Below are positions 50,429 through 59,587 of a stretch of 64,000 nt of DNA, piece after piece. The DNA is taken from NCBI RefSeq assembly GCF_036226365.1, contig NZ_CP108462.1, positions 3,948,501 to 4,012,500 of the forward strand, given 5' to 3'. Positions within the stretch are counted from its first letter, which is position 1; every line of letters begins with the position of its first letter. Origin of the DNA: Streptomyces sp. NBC_01262. GTDB taxonomy: Bacteria; Actinomycetota; Actinomycetes; Streptomycetales; Streptomycetaceae. Made by a program: the position numbers and the translations under genes. The notes below the pieces were generated by a model. It saw nothing but the letters and a program-made list of their open reading frames with translations, did no database searches and was not told where the DNA came from.

Positions 50429-51445
50429 CTACGATCCGAGTGCCACCGGCGCGGAACACCCGTGCCGCGCGGCAGACTGCTCAGCGAAGTGTTGCAAATC
50501 GGCGCGCTCAGCCTTGGTGAGCGGCTCCTCGCTGAATTTACGATCGCTGTCTTCCGGATTTTCCGCCGTGTACACGGCGGTGCCAAGCACTCCACCGCAG
50601 CTGGCCGTTGTCCATGCCACGTCTTCGACGCCGGAGGCGGTCTCGTGAGTCCCGTATTTCTGCTGGCCCCGCCAGCTGGAAGTAAAGGGGCCGTACTCGG
50701 CACTCAGTTGCAATCCGCCTACAAGAACGCACTCTTCCACCGGCGATGCGCCGGCTGCTGTCTCCCGCACTTTCGGCCTGGAGGTCAATCCACTACATGT
50801 TCCAGTGGCATCACCGGCAGACATGGCTTTAGAAGTTCCCGTGGGGGGACTGGGGATATCTTTTTCACCGAACTCCGCCTCGCAACCGACGTATTGAGCA
50901 GCCTCCCGAGCTGTGTCGGTAACGAGCTGAGCCACCTTACGCCGAGCGGATGAAAGATCATCAGCCTCATAAACACTCGCGGCGACTAGAATTCCTTTAC
51001 TTTGACGACTCTTCCAATTCGTACAGTTGACGAGAACAGAAGATGCGATGGCATCACTCTCTTCAACAATGAAACCCTCCCACCCCGCCCCCAGAGGGTC
51101 GGACATGGAGTCTCCATTGCGATTCCAGTTTTCGTAAGGAGCACTAACGGCCGCCGATGCCTGGATAGCCATGTGGACATTCCCCGCCCAGCATGTGGCA
51201 TCCAACCCATCGGATCCTACAGCGTCTCGATCCCCTGATATCCTGAAGTGAAGGCCGAACAGACTGAGTCGCGACTTATTGTTCAGGCCGAGCACGGAGT
51301 CAACAGGCAGCAAACCACTGCAGATGCTTTTCACCTTGGCGGCAGGGTACTGCATCCGAAATCCGAGATAACTTCCCCCTGCCAGCACGATTGCCACGAA
51401 AACAGCAATCAACCGCCTAGCTCTCCCTGACGGTGAAATTTTCAT
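50429..51445 (-). CDS. membrane-anchored extracellular protein, paralogue of the gene at 48443
   Basis: The 338-aa protein has a transmembrane helix at about 12-30 and an exported domain with ICSGLLPVDSVLGL and a C-terminal KAERADLQHFAEQSAARHGC block. The ATG at 51445 has AGGAGG 6 nt upstream and overlaps the stop of the WXG-type gene by 4 nt, so the two are translationally coupled. Its upstream half is clearly less GC-rich than the window average. Confidence 0.75.
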   Translation of the reverse strand: MKISPSGRARRLIAVFVAIVLAGGSYLGFRMQYPAAKVKSICSGLLPVDSVLGLNNKSRLSLFGLHFRISGDRDAVGSDGLDATCWAGNVHMAIQASAAVSAPYENWNRNGDSMSDPLGAGWEGFIVEESDAIASSVLVNCTNWKSRQSKGILVAASVYEADDLSSARRKVAQLVTDTAREAAQYVGCEAEFGEKDIPSPPTGTSKAMSAGDATGTCSGLTSRPKVRETAAGASPVEECVLVGGLQLSAEYGPFTSSWRGQQKYGTHETASGVEDVAWTTASCGGVLGTAVYTAENPEDSDRKFSEEPLTKAERADLQHFAEQSAARHGCSAPVALGS

Positions 51446-53676
51446 TCTGCCCCTCCTGTCCACGCCCTAGAATAGTCATCCACGTGGTCATGGGCATACC
51501 CGTATCCGTCTTCCGCTCCTCGATTCACAGCCTCTTCCCGCTTCGCGGCATTCATTCCGGACGAATTTTGATCGTCCGCCTGCTGAGCGGCATCCCTGAG
51601 CTGAGCCGATACCGCCTCCCGACTCTGCACAGTGTCGGTTCCAGTCGCGACCAAGGCCCGGCCAGAGCTGTCCCGCTCCATTCCGGAAACCATCTGGTCG
51701 ATTACGTAACCACTGACCCCTTCTGCCGCGACGCCTGCTATCGCGCCACCAGCGGGAGAGGTGATGGCCGCCGTACCGACCCCAATCCCCAAGGCAGTGA
51801 GACCCTTTGCGTATTCTCCACCAGTTGAAAGCGCATCATTGAATGCCTTGTCTCCCGCCGCGGATTCCTGAACATCGGAATCCCTCCGCCCGAGGGCCAT
51901 TATCCCCTCGACCTCGCCCGAACGATTGGCGATCTTCTCCAGGGTCTCCTCGTTGCTGAGCCCATATGCGTCCGGGTGAGCGAAGTGATAGTTGATGAGA
52001 TCACTACTGTACTGAGCTTGGCCGTAGCTGATCGCGGCGTATCCATCTGGGTCCTGGCCTACGGTGTACAGAAAACGACTGAGATGCGGATCCTTCAATC
52101 CCGCGGTGGCACTGTCCCCAAGGGGAAGAAAGTCCGATTCGGTCTTTCCGTCCCCGTTCAGTCCTCGATAGACGTCCGGCATATACTCAGCCGTCATCTT
52201 GCCCAGGCTGTCCTGCATTCCGTCGTGTGCCAGGTCGGGGTCTATTGAGACGGCCTCGACGAGCCTGTTCACGAGAGCGGCCTGCTGCTCGGTGTGCGCC
52301 GGGGTGTTTGCCGACGGGGCGGTGCCATGGGCGTGGCCCGTTGTCGCGGACTCGATGGCGTGGCCAAGGTTGTTGTAGCCGCTCGGGTTGCTGGAGTCGC
52401 CCGTGTAGCCGCCCCCTTCGGGCCAGTGGCGGTCTTTCAGCAGGTAGTCGAGATGGTCGACCTTTTCGCCGTTGGCGGTGGAATCGGAGGTCAGGAACTC
52501 GGTGGAGGCCTCTGGGTTGTGGCCCAGGGCGTCCATGAATCCGGTCATGGGGTCGAGCGCGCCAAGGTTGGTCGAGCCCAGGGCGCGAGTGCCGCTGCCG
52601 CTCCAGTAGGTGTCGGGATTCTGGCCGGCGTTGGCGCCGTTCGCCTCGGCGGCGATGAGGTTGTCGCCGTAGTCCTGGAGGAAGGCGGTGTCCCACTTGC
52701 CGTTGCTCATCAGGCTGCTGGTGAGTTGGTAGCCGTTGAGGCCGGAGGAGGACTCGGTGGGGTTGGCGTTGAATTCCTGCTGACCCGCGTCGAGCAGATC
52801 GTTCTGGAACCTGGTGATGTCCGGGTCCGGGTTTTTGTCGTCGGAGGTGGTGGCCGTGCCGATGGTTGTGCCCAGGTTCTTCTGCAGTTGCTTGAGCTCG
52901 GCCAGCTCGCTCTTGGAGAGGGTGGTGCCGGCGGGCGGGTTGATGAGCTGGTTGTACTTGCTCAGCATGTTGTCCGCGCCGGTTTCAACCGCGAAGCGCC
53001 GGGAGAACTCGGGGTCGTTCTTGTTGGCGGCGAGGAGGTTGTTGAGCTTGGTGACCTCGGCGTCGGTGAGGCGTCCCTTTTTCTTCATCAGCTGGGATGC
53101 CTCGTCGGCCTCAACGGCGTCGAGAGTGGTGTAGACGCTCGTGTTGAACCCATCGCTCTTGCCGTTGGCGTCGCGTTGCAGGGCGGCACTGGCGGCTTCG
53201 TCGGCGGCGGTGGCCTGGAGGAGGATCTCCTTCATCCGGGACTTGAGCGAATGCAGCTTGTCCGTACGCTCCTCAGCGAGGCCCGGGGTTCCAGAGGCCG
53301 TCTGGCTGTCCATCCGGGGGTCGACATCCTCGATGACACCCTGGTCGGAAATGCTGTAGTTGTCGGACGTGGCCTCGTCGACGAGTTTGTTCAGTGCCTT
53401 TTGGTACCTGGCGAACTCCGTGTGGGCGTCTGCCAGAAGCTTGCCTATGCGGCCCGCCTCGGTCGCGGCGTCCTTGTACTGCTGCTCGGCCTTCGTCATG
53501 GTGGCGAACGCCGAGTCGGCGGCGTCGCCCTCCCAGTGGCCCTGGAGGTGCTTGGTCACGCGGCGGGAGAACTCGTCTCCCAGGCCCTCGTATTTGGCCG
53601 TCAGCGCCTGCCAGGAACCGGCGGCGGCGTCCAGCGAGCTGAGGTCGGCCTCTTTGAGGTAGATGTAGGACGGCAT
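51442..53676 (-). CDS. large WXG-type protein, putative type VII-linked substrate
   Basis: The 744-aa protein begins with an ESX-like helical hairpin (about 1-110) with W-E-G in the turn (HLQGHWEGDAA), then a long Asn/Asp/Ser-rich region (about 115-600) and a C-terminal part with a Gly/Ala-rich hydrophobic stretch (about 640-675) and an acidic tail. The layout resembles the DUF6571-type proteins of Streptomyces and polymorphic toxins. No catalytic motif is evident at the C-terminus. It is followed by a coupled membrane protein that could be an anchor or immunity partner (inference). Confidence 0.7.
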   Translation of the reverse strand: MPSYIYLKEADLSSLDAAAGSWQALTAKYEGLGDEFSRRVTKHLQGHWEGDAADSAFATMTKAEQQYKDAATEAGRIGKLLADAHTEFARYQKALNKLVDEATSDNYSISDQGVIEDVDPRMDSQTASGTPGLAEERTDKLHSLKSRMKEILLQATAADEAASAALQRDANGKSDGFNTSVYTTLDAVEADEASQLMKKKGRLTDAEVTKLNNLLAANKNDPEFSRRFAVETGADNMLSKYNQLINPPAGTTLSKSELAELKQLQKNLGTTIGTATTSDDKNPDPDITRFQNDLLDAGQQEFNANPTESSSGLNGYQLTSSLMSNGKWDTAFLQDYGDNLIAAEANGANAGQNPDTYWSGSGTRALGSTNLGALDPMTGFMDALGHNPEASTEFLTSDSTANGEKVDHLDYLLKDRHWPEGGGYTGDSSNPSGYNNLGHAIESATTGHAHGTAPSANTPAHTEQQAALVNRLVEAVSIDPDLAHDGMQDSLGKMTAEYMPDVYRGLNGDGKTESDFLPLGDSATAGLKDPHLSRFLYTVGQDPDGYAAISYGQAQYSSDLINYHFAHPDAYGLSNEETLEKIANRSGEVEGIMALGRRDSDVQESAAGDKAFNDALSTGGEYAKGLTALGIGVGTAAITSPAGGAIAGVAAEGVSGYVIDQMVSGMERDSSGRALVATGTDTVQSREAVSAQLRDAAQQADDQNSSGMNAAKREEAVNRGAEDGYGYAHDHVDDYSRAWTGGAE

Positions 53677-53760
53677 TCTCGATGGCTCCTGTCAGATCTG
53701 GCTTCGGTCTCGGGAGTCGGTTCCGGTGTCTGTCCCGGGGGCCTTTTCTGGGCTTCCGAC

Positions 53761-54222
53761 CTATCCGAAGGCAGAGTCCATCGAGTTCATCCGAGCCTGC
53801 TCCTCCTGCTCACGGCGGGTGTAGTGCCCAGTGGTGGCGTGGAGTTTGTCGCTGATGTCCTGGAGCATCGCCTTGAGGTTCAGGACCTGATTGCCCCACC
53901 GGTCGTCCAGCACCGTGAGGGCACGGGCCGTCTCCCATGCCTCCTCGTCGGGCGGGCCGGGTGCGGTGTGCTTGTTGAGGCCCATGACGGAGCTGCGAGT
54001 GTCGTCCACGGCGGCGTTGTCGACGTTCTCGGTGTCCCCGCGCAAGTCGACCAGGGCGTTGGCCGACTGGTCCATCCGCTGCGTGTCCGCCTTGGTGACG
54101 TTGCCCGAACCGCCCCCGCCGCCGCCTCCGCCTGGATCCGCCGCTACGGAGTTCAGCACTGTGCGAGTGCTGCTCCCGTCCGACCGCCGCGCGTCAAAGG
54201 GAGAACTCATCCCTTGCCCCAT
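53761..54222 (-). CDS. small WXG-like helical protein
   Basis: The protein (153 aa from the ATG at 54222) has a polyglycine linker (about residues 33-40) and two helical segments, with RWGNQVLNLKAMLQDISDKL near the C-terminal helix and an acidic TRREQEEQ tail. It sits between the mycosin and the large WXG-type gene, which suggests a chaperone or co-secreted partner. Starts at 54315 (GTG), 54282 and 54210 are also possible; none has a strong Shine-Dalgarno. Confidence 0.6.
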   Translation of the reverse strand: MGQGMSSPFDARRSDGSSTRTVLNSVAADPGGGGGGGGSGNVTKADTQRMDQSANALVDLRGDTENVDNAAVDDTRSSVMGLNKHTAPGPPDEEAWETARALTVLDDRWGNQVLNLKAMLQDISDKLHATTGHYTRREQEEQARMNSMDSAFG

Positions 54223-54374
54223 CCCCGTGTCCAACCAAGACTCTGGCATGGCCGCTTCATTGGCCTGCCAATCCGGGAGCATAGTACGAGCACCTGAGGG
54301 CCACGCCGTATTCACCCGGTGACATCACGTGATCTTCACAGGTCACGTCAATTCCTCGGCCAGTCCCCTGACTG

Positions 54375-55700
54375 TTACTGCTGGTTGGGCCACTGCCCCT
54401 GCCCCTGGCCCTGCCACTGCCCCTGCGGGGGCTGCTGATACGGGTTCTGCTGGCTCGGGGGGTACACCGGGTAGCCCTGCGGAGCCGGGCCCGGTCCGTA
54501 GGTGCCGGGGGCGCCGCCGCCGGGGCCGCCGCCGCGGTTGTTGTTGCGGCGGGAGGCCTTGACGATCAGGACGATGACGAGGACAAGGACCAGGACACCG
54601 ACGATGCCAAGGCCGATCCAGAGGAGCGGACTTCCGCTGTCCGAGGAGGAAGAGGACGCGGAAGCGTCGTCGGAAGTGCCGGACTGGGGGCTGGCGGAGG
54701 CGCTCTCGTTGCCCTGCAGGGACGTGGGGACGGCGAGGGGGCCGTATTTGGAGCCCGCGGGGATGTCCTTGGTCAGGGCGGCGAGGGGCTGGATGTAGCC
54801 GTAGCCGTAGTGCTTGTCCGGGAGGGTGAGGCCCTTGGCGGAGGAGGGGAGACCGGCGGTCTTGGTCAGACGGTTGGCGATCTGGCCGGCGGTGAGGTCG
54901 GGGAACTTGGCCCGGAGGAGGGCCGCGGCGGCGGAGACGTAGGCGGTTGCGTCGGAGGTGCCGGTGCCCGAGTGGTAGCCAGTGTCGGAGTCCGCGCTAG
55001 CGGAGACGATGTGGGTGCCTGGCGCAGACAGCAGGACGCTCGAACCGTAGTTGGAGTCCTCCCAGATGGTCCCGTCGTTCTTCACCGCACCAACGGCGAG
55101 GGCTCCAGGATAGTTCGCGGGGTAGGTGACATCTGGCGTGCCGTCGTTGCCCGAAGCGGCCACCACAAGCACGTCGTGCTGAAGCGCGTAGGCCACCGCT
55201 TTGGACTCTGCCGGGACGTTGGAAGCGTTCCCCAGGGACATATTGATCACAGACGCGCCGCGATCGACGGCATAACGGATCGATCCGGCAAGCCCGTCCG
55301 CGTCGCCACCATCGTCGCGAATGTCCAGGATGCTAGCTTCGGGCGCTAGCCCCATGACGCCGTCTGCCGAGGAAGCACCGTGGCCGCGTCCGGCAATGAT
55401 GGACGCCATCCCGGTGCCGTGGTTGTCATTCGGCGTGGTCGCGCCTCCGTCGATGAAGTCCTTGCCCTCGGTCACGCTTCCCTTGAGGTCAACGTGCTGG
55501 GCATTCACTCCTGAGTCGATGACGGCGACCGTGACACCCTTGCCCTTGGAAACCTTCCAGATGGCCTCGGCGTCGAACGCCTTGAGCGCCCACTGGTCTT
55601 CCCGCACCTGGTCCGCTGAGGCGACAGGAGCAGACACGAAGACGAGCGCACCCGCGATAACCGTGCCGCCCACTGCTCGCAGCATCCGTCCGAAGCCCAT
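54375..55700 (-). CDS. mycP: mycosin, type VII secretion-associated subtilisin-like protease
   Basis: The 441-aa protein has a signal peptide (about 1-29), a subtilase domain with catalytic Asp62 (AVIDSGV), His94 (NHGTGMAS), Asn185 region (ASGND) and Ser249 (GTSDATAYVSAAAALL), a Ser-rich linker (about 335-358), a transmembrane helix (about 360-384) and a Gln/Pro/Gly-rich cytoplasmic tail. Mycosins are membrane-bound and process or stabilise type VII systems. No EccB, EccC, EccD or EccE gene is present in this window. Confidence 0.92.
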   Translation of the reverse strand: MGFGRMLRAVGGTVIAGALVFVSAPVASADQVREDQWALKAFDAEAIWKVSKGKGVTVAVIDSGVNAQHVDLKGSVTEGKDFIDGGATTPNDNHGTGMASIIAGRGHGASSADGVMGLAPEASILDIRDDGGDADGLAGSIRYAVDRGASVINMSLGNASNVPAESKAVAYALQHDVLVVAASGNDGTPDVTYPANYPGALAVGAVKNDGTIWEDSNYGSSVLLSAPGTHIVSASADSDTGYHSGTGTSDATAYVSAAAALLRAKFPDLTAGQIANRLTKTAGLPSSAKGLTLPDKHYGYGYIQPLAALTKDIPAGSKYGPLAVPTSLQGNESASASPQSGTSDDASASSSSSDSGSPLLWIGLGIVGVLVLVLVIVLIVKASRRNNNRGGGPGGGAPGTYGPGPAPQGYPVYPPSQQNPYQQPPQGQWQGQGQGQWPNQQ

Positions 55701-55783
55701 CAGTTGTCCTCTCCCAGCCGCGTGGGGGCGAGCCTGTCGGCTACGCCCCCACGCGTCGCTAAGTGCATGCGCACTTCCGTTGA

Positions 55784-57229
55784 CTACTCGATGACCCTAG
55801 GGGCCACGTCCCGCTCAGGCACCCAGGTCTCCTCGTCCTCGACAAGGTAGTCGGGCCTCTTGCTCTGACGGGCCTCTTCCTCTTCAGCATCGGTGTTGAC
55901 GCCGCGGCCACCCAGGCGGCTGCTGCCCTTGCCGACCTTGCCCGCGTCCTTACCGCCACGGCTCTTGTGAAGGCCCGATCCGCCCTGGGAGCCCTTGCCG
56001 GCTCCGCCCTTGGCCTCGTCGATGACCCCGCCGCGCTGCCGGGCGATGCTGCCCTTGCCCGTTCCGGACTTGGACGCGCCCGAGCCGCCCGTGCCGCTGC
56101 CGGACCCGCCGGGCATTCCGCGACCGCCTGCGCCTGTACGCCCTGCGGTACCACTGCCGGAGGCAACGCTGCTTCCGGTGACCCCGCCGAACCCGCCCGG
56201 CGTCGAGCCGAACGCGCCGCTACCGGAGCCACCACCAGTGGTCCCGCGCGCGGCAGAGCCGATTCCTGAGGTGCCACCGCCGGTGCCAGACCCGCCTCCC
56301 TGCGATCCGGAGAAGCCGTCCAGTCCGGTACCGACCTGCGGCTTGGTGGGGTTCGTGGCCGGCTGCCGGACACCGCCGCTCACGCCTGACTCGTGGGAGC
56401 CGGTCACGGACTTGCTGGGCGAGGAAGTACCGGATTTCGAGGAGGAGCCTGTGCTTGTACGTGCTATGACTCTGCTGCTCGATGTGTTGGCGCTGGGAGA
56501 CTCGACTACGACGGGGACGAACGCGACAGGCGCCGTTCCGCCCGGGTCACCGGGATAGTCCTGCTCGTCGTCAAGGCCGGGCTTCCGCTTCGTCCACGAC
56601 CCCATCGTCTTCGACTGCGCGCTGTACGCGACCGCCAGCTCTTCCATCTTCACGGCCATCTCCAGCTGGGCTTCCTTGCCCTTGGAGAGGTCGCCGCGGT
56701 TGCTGTCGAGCGCGTCCTGGGTGCTGGCGCCCTTGGCGATGGAGGTCTTCAGCCCGCTGTCGTCGCGGCCGCCGCCGGTGAGGATGTCCTTGCCGTGGTC
56801 GAGGAGACTTGAGGTCTCGCTGGGCTTTTGCATGGCCTGGACCTGGGGCTTGATGTGCGCCAGGGCGGTGGCGGCGCTCTCCATGGCGGTGGCGGTGTAG
56901 TGGGCGTACTGGGCCCCGTCGGTGAGCTTCTTGGTGATGGTCGTGGCCTGGGCGGAGAAGCCGTCGGCGGCGTCGCCCTGCCAGGACTGGAGGATGTGGT
57001 CGACGGCGGCCTGGAAGGTGGCCTGGATGCCGCCGTCACCGACGAGCTGGTCGTGTACGGACTTCCAGCCGCTGGCGACCTCGCGGACGGCTTCGGGGTT
57101 GCCCTTGGAGACCATGGACTTCATCTGGTCCATGTCCTTGCCCATGGCGAAGTCGGTGGTGAGGTGGCCGTGCTGCGGCTTGTCCGACGGGGCGTGGTAG
57201 TCGTATTCGTAGGTGCCGGAATCGCTCAT
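55784..57229 (-). CDS. PPE-like WXG protein with a Gly/Ser-rich tail
   Basis: The 481-aa protein has an N-terminal helical domain (about 25-215) with the W-x-G turn SWQGDAADGF near 86-95, then a long Gly/Ser/Thr-rich low-complexity tail (about 250-440) and a conserved-looking acidic end (DYLVEDEETWVPERDVAP). The plan resembles PPE proteins of ESX systems. It starts 4 bp after the small WXG100 gene, a probable partner. Confidence 0.75.
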   Translation of the reverse strand: MSDSGTYEYDYHAPSDKPQHGHLTTDFAMGKDMDQMKSMVSKGNPEAVREVASGWKSVHDQLVGDGGIQATFQAAVDHILQSWQGDAADGFSAQATTITKKLTDGAQYAHYTATAMESAATALAHIKPQVQAMQKPSETSSLLDHGKDILTGGGRDDSGLKTSIAKGASTQDALDSNRGDLSKGKEAQLEMAVKMEELAVAYSAQSKTMGSWTKRKPGLDDEQDYPGDPGGTAPVAFVPVVVESPSANTSSSRVIARTSTGSSSKSGTSSPSKSVTGSHESGVSGGVRQPATNPTKPQVGTGLDGFSGSQGGGSGTGGGTSGIGSAARGTTGGGSGSGAFGSTPGGFGGVTGSSVASGSGTAGRTGAGGRGMPGGSGSGTGGSGASKSGTGKGSIARQRGGVIDEAKGGAGKGSQGGSGLHKSRGGKDAGKVGKGSSRLGGRGVNTDAEEEEARQSKRPDYLVEDEETWVPERDVAPRVIE

Positions 57230-57233
57230 GGTG

Positions 57234-57551
57234 TCAGGCCGTTCCGCTCATGCTCGACTGGGCCTCGTAGTCCGACTCCTGGTAGTTGTCGTGGACCTTT
57301 TTGGTCTTGGTGCCGAAGCGGTCCATGACCTCGTGGAGATGGTCGACGATCTCCTCCAGGTGCGCCTTCATCTCGATGTGCGCCTGCTCCAGCTCCGCCG
57401 CCTCGTGGAATCCGGTGCCGAGGGCGCCGGCGGGCAGGTGGGTGCTGTGCTTGGCGGTGGATGTCGTACGGCCGAGCTCACCGATGACGCGGTTGAGCTT
57501 GGTGATGGTGCCATCCAGTTCGCTGAGATCGACTTTGTACTGTTCAGCCAC
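57234..57551 (-). CDS. WXG100-family ESX-like protein
   Basis: The 105-aa protein is all-helical, of ESX size, and ends with YQESD, matching the Y-x3-(D/E) type VII secretion signal. The central W-x-G turn is replaced (GALGTGFH), as in many partner subunits. It starts the minus-strand cluster that runs to 48443 and probably pairs with the PPE-like protein. Confidence 0.78.
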   Translation of the reverse strand: MAEQYKVDLSELDGTITKLNRVIGELGRTTSTAKHSTHLPAGALGTGFHEAAELEQAHIEMKAHLEEIVDHLHEVMDRFGTKTKKVHDNYQESDYEAQSSMSGTA

Positions 57552-57729
57552 GCGGCAATGCCCCCGTAAAGCCAGAGCCGGTCCCCCACGACCGACTGTC
57601 TCCGGACTGCTGGGCCCAGCGGTGCCTCCGGTGGGGCGGAGCGAGGCTGGGCCTTGGGTGTCAAAAGGCTGTGTCCAGAGTAGTTGATGGGGCCAACGGC
57701 CGTCACGGGCCCGGCCCTTAGTGGACGGC

Positions 57730-58608
57730 TCAGGCGGTGATGTCCCGGGTCGTGAAGCGGGCCCAGGCGGCGGAGCCGAAGACGGCGACGTAGAGGGCCT
57801 GGAGGCCGAGGTTGCGGCGGATCTCGTCCCAGTAGACGGGGTCGCGGAGGAGGTCGGCGAAGGAGAGCCAGTAGTGGGGGAAGAGGTAGGGGGCTATGGC
57901 GTGGAGCTGGGGGATGGCGTTGAGGATCTGGAGGGTGATGAGGAGGCCGACGGTGGTGGCCATGGCGGCGATGCCGCTGCTGGTGAGGGTGGAGATGAAC
58001 AGGCCCAGGGCGGCGATGCCGGTGAGGGACAGGGCGACGGTGGCGGCGATGAGGAGGGCGCGCAGGAGGCCGTCGGCGAAGGAGATGGTGGTGCCGGAGA
58101 GGAGGGTGACGTCGCCGAGGGGGAAGAGGGCCAGGCCGGTGGCGAGGCCGGAGAGGGCGACGGTGAGGGTGGCGACGAGGGAGAAGGCCAGGACGGAGGC
58201 GTACTTGGCGAGGAGGAGGCGGGTGCGGCCGGCGGGGGCGACGAGGAGGTAGCGGAGGGTTCCGGAGTGGGCTTCGCCGGCTATGGAGTCGCCGGCGACG
58301 ACGCCGATGGCCAGGGGGAGGAAGAAGGGGAGGGTGGCGGCGAGGCCGGTGAAGACCAGGAAGAGGCCGTTGTTGGTGATCTGGGTGATGAAGGCGGGGC
58401 CGCCGCCACCGTCGGGGCCCCCGCCACCGCCGCCGTCGCTTCCGTCGATCTTGACAGCGATGCCGATGAGGACCGGGACTCCGGCCAGGACGGCGAGCAG
58501 GGCCAGGGTGCGCCAGCGGCGGATGACGGTGACGAATTCGCTGCGGAACAGGCCCAGGGACCAGTGGAGTCTGGGCTGGGCTTCAGCCAGGAGTTCAGCC
58601 TGCGACAT
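57730..58608 (-). CDS. ABC transporter permease, ABC-2 type
   Basis: The 292-aa protein has six hydrophobic segments (about 33-50, 85-105, 125-160, 168-190, 198-225, 265-285) typical of ABC-2 permeases, with the GEAHSGTLRYLLVAP motif near 108-122. It pairs with the ATPase whose reading frame overlaps its start by 14 nt. The substrate is unknown. Confidence 0.88.
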   Translation of the reverse strand: MSQAELLAEAQPRLHWSLGLFRSEFVTVIRRWRTLALLAVLAGVPVLIGIAVKIDGSDGGGGGGPDGGGGPAFITQITNNGLFLVFTGLAATLPFFLPLAIGVVAGDSIAGEAHSGTLRYLLVAPAGRTRLLLAKYASVLAFSLVATLTVALSGLATGLALFPLGDVTLLSGTTISFADGLLRALLIAATVALSLTGIAALGLFISTLTSSGIAAMATTVGLLITLQILNAIPQLHAIAPYLFPHYWLSFADLLRDPVYWDEIRRNLGLQALYVAVFGSAAWARFTTRDITA

Positions 58609-59587
58609 CGAAGCCCTCCCCGGTCAGGGCCAGGAAGGCGTCCTCCAGGGAGGCGCGTTCGAGGCCGAAGGCGCGTACGCGTACGCCGGCGGAGACCAGG
58701 GCGGCGTTGAGGTCTTCCAGGGGCGGGCTCGGGTCGGTGGGGAGCTCGCCGGTGATGCGGTCGGCGGTTGTGGTGAGGTCGGTTACGCCGTGCTCCTTGA
58801 GGATGCGGATGGCGTCGGCGGTGTCCGGGGTGGTGACGGACAGGCGGGCGCGGGCGGCGAGGGCGGAGAGGGATGCGACGGGGCCCTGGGTGAGGAGGCG
58901 GCCGCGGGACATGACGGCGGCATGGGTGCAGACCTGCTCGATCTCGTCGAGGAGGTGGGAGGAGAGGAAGACGGTGGTGTCGGCGGCGGCGAGGCCGCGG
59001 ATGAGGGAGCGGATCTCGCGCATGCCCTGGGGGTCGAGGCCGTTGGTCGGTTCGTCGAGGACCAGGAGCTCGCGGGGGCGGAGCAGGGCGGCGGCGAGGC
59101 CGAGGCGCTGCTTCATGCCGAGCGAGTAGGCGCGGGTCTTCTTGCCGGCGGCGGGGGTGAGGCCCACGCGGTCCAGGGCGCCGGCGACGCGGGTGCGTCG
59201 GGTGCGGGGATCGGCGGTGGGGTCGGCGGAGTCGTAGCGCAGGAGGTTGTCGCGGCCGGAGAGGAAGCCGTAGAGGGCTGGGCCCTCGATGAGGGCGCCG
59301 ACCCGCGGCAGGACGGAGCGGGCCGCGCGGGGCATGGGGGCGTCCAGGACGCGGGCGGTGCCGGAGGTGGGCTCGATGAGGCCCATAAGCATGCGGATGG
59401 TCGTGGTCTTCCCGGAGCCGTTGGGGCCGAGGAAGCCGAAGACGCTGCCGCGCGGGACGGTCAGGTCGAGGCCGTCCACGGCGAGTTGCCCGCCCCGGAA
59501 TCGCTTGGTGAGGGCGTGGGTCGAGATCGCGGCGGGCACGTCGCTGTCGCCGTCCCTGTCGCTGTCCTCCATTGCCACCGCGTGCAC
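58595..59587 (-). CDS. ABC transporter ATP-binding protein
   Basis: The 330-aa protein has Walker A (GPNGSGKTT, about 54-62), the SLGMKQRLGLA signature and LVLDEPTNGLDP Walker B. It powers the adjacent ABC-2 permease. The frame opens at a GTG one base after the start of the upstream stop codon; an ATG at 59572 is an alternative. The 3' end overlaps the permease gene. Confidence 0.92.
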   Translation of the reverse strand: MHAVAMEDSDRDGDSDVPAAISTHALTKRFRGGQLAVDGLDLTVPRGSVFGFLGPNGSGKTTTIRMLMGLIEPTSGTARVLDAPMPRAARSVLPRVGALIEGPALYGFLSGRDNLLRYDSADPTADPRTRRTRVAGALDRVGLTPAAGKKTRAYSLGMKQRLGLAAALLRPRELLVLDEPTNGLDPQGMREIRSLIRGLAAADTTVFLSSHLLDEIEQVCTHAAVMSRGRLLTQGPVASLSALAARARLSVTTPDTADAIRILKEHGVTDLTTTADRITGELPTDPSPPLEDLNAALVSAGVRVRAFGLERASLEDAFLALTGEGFDVAG

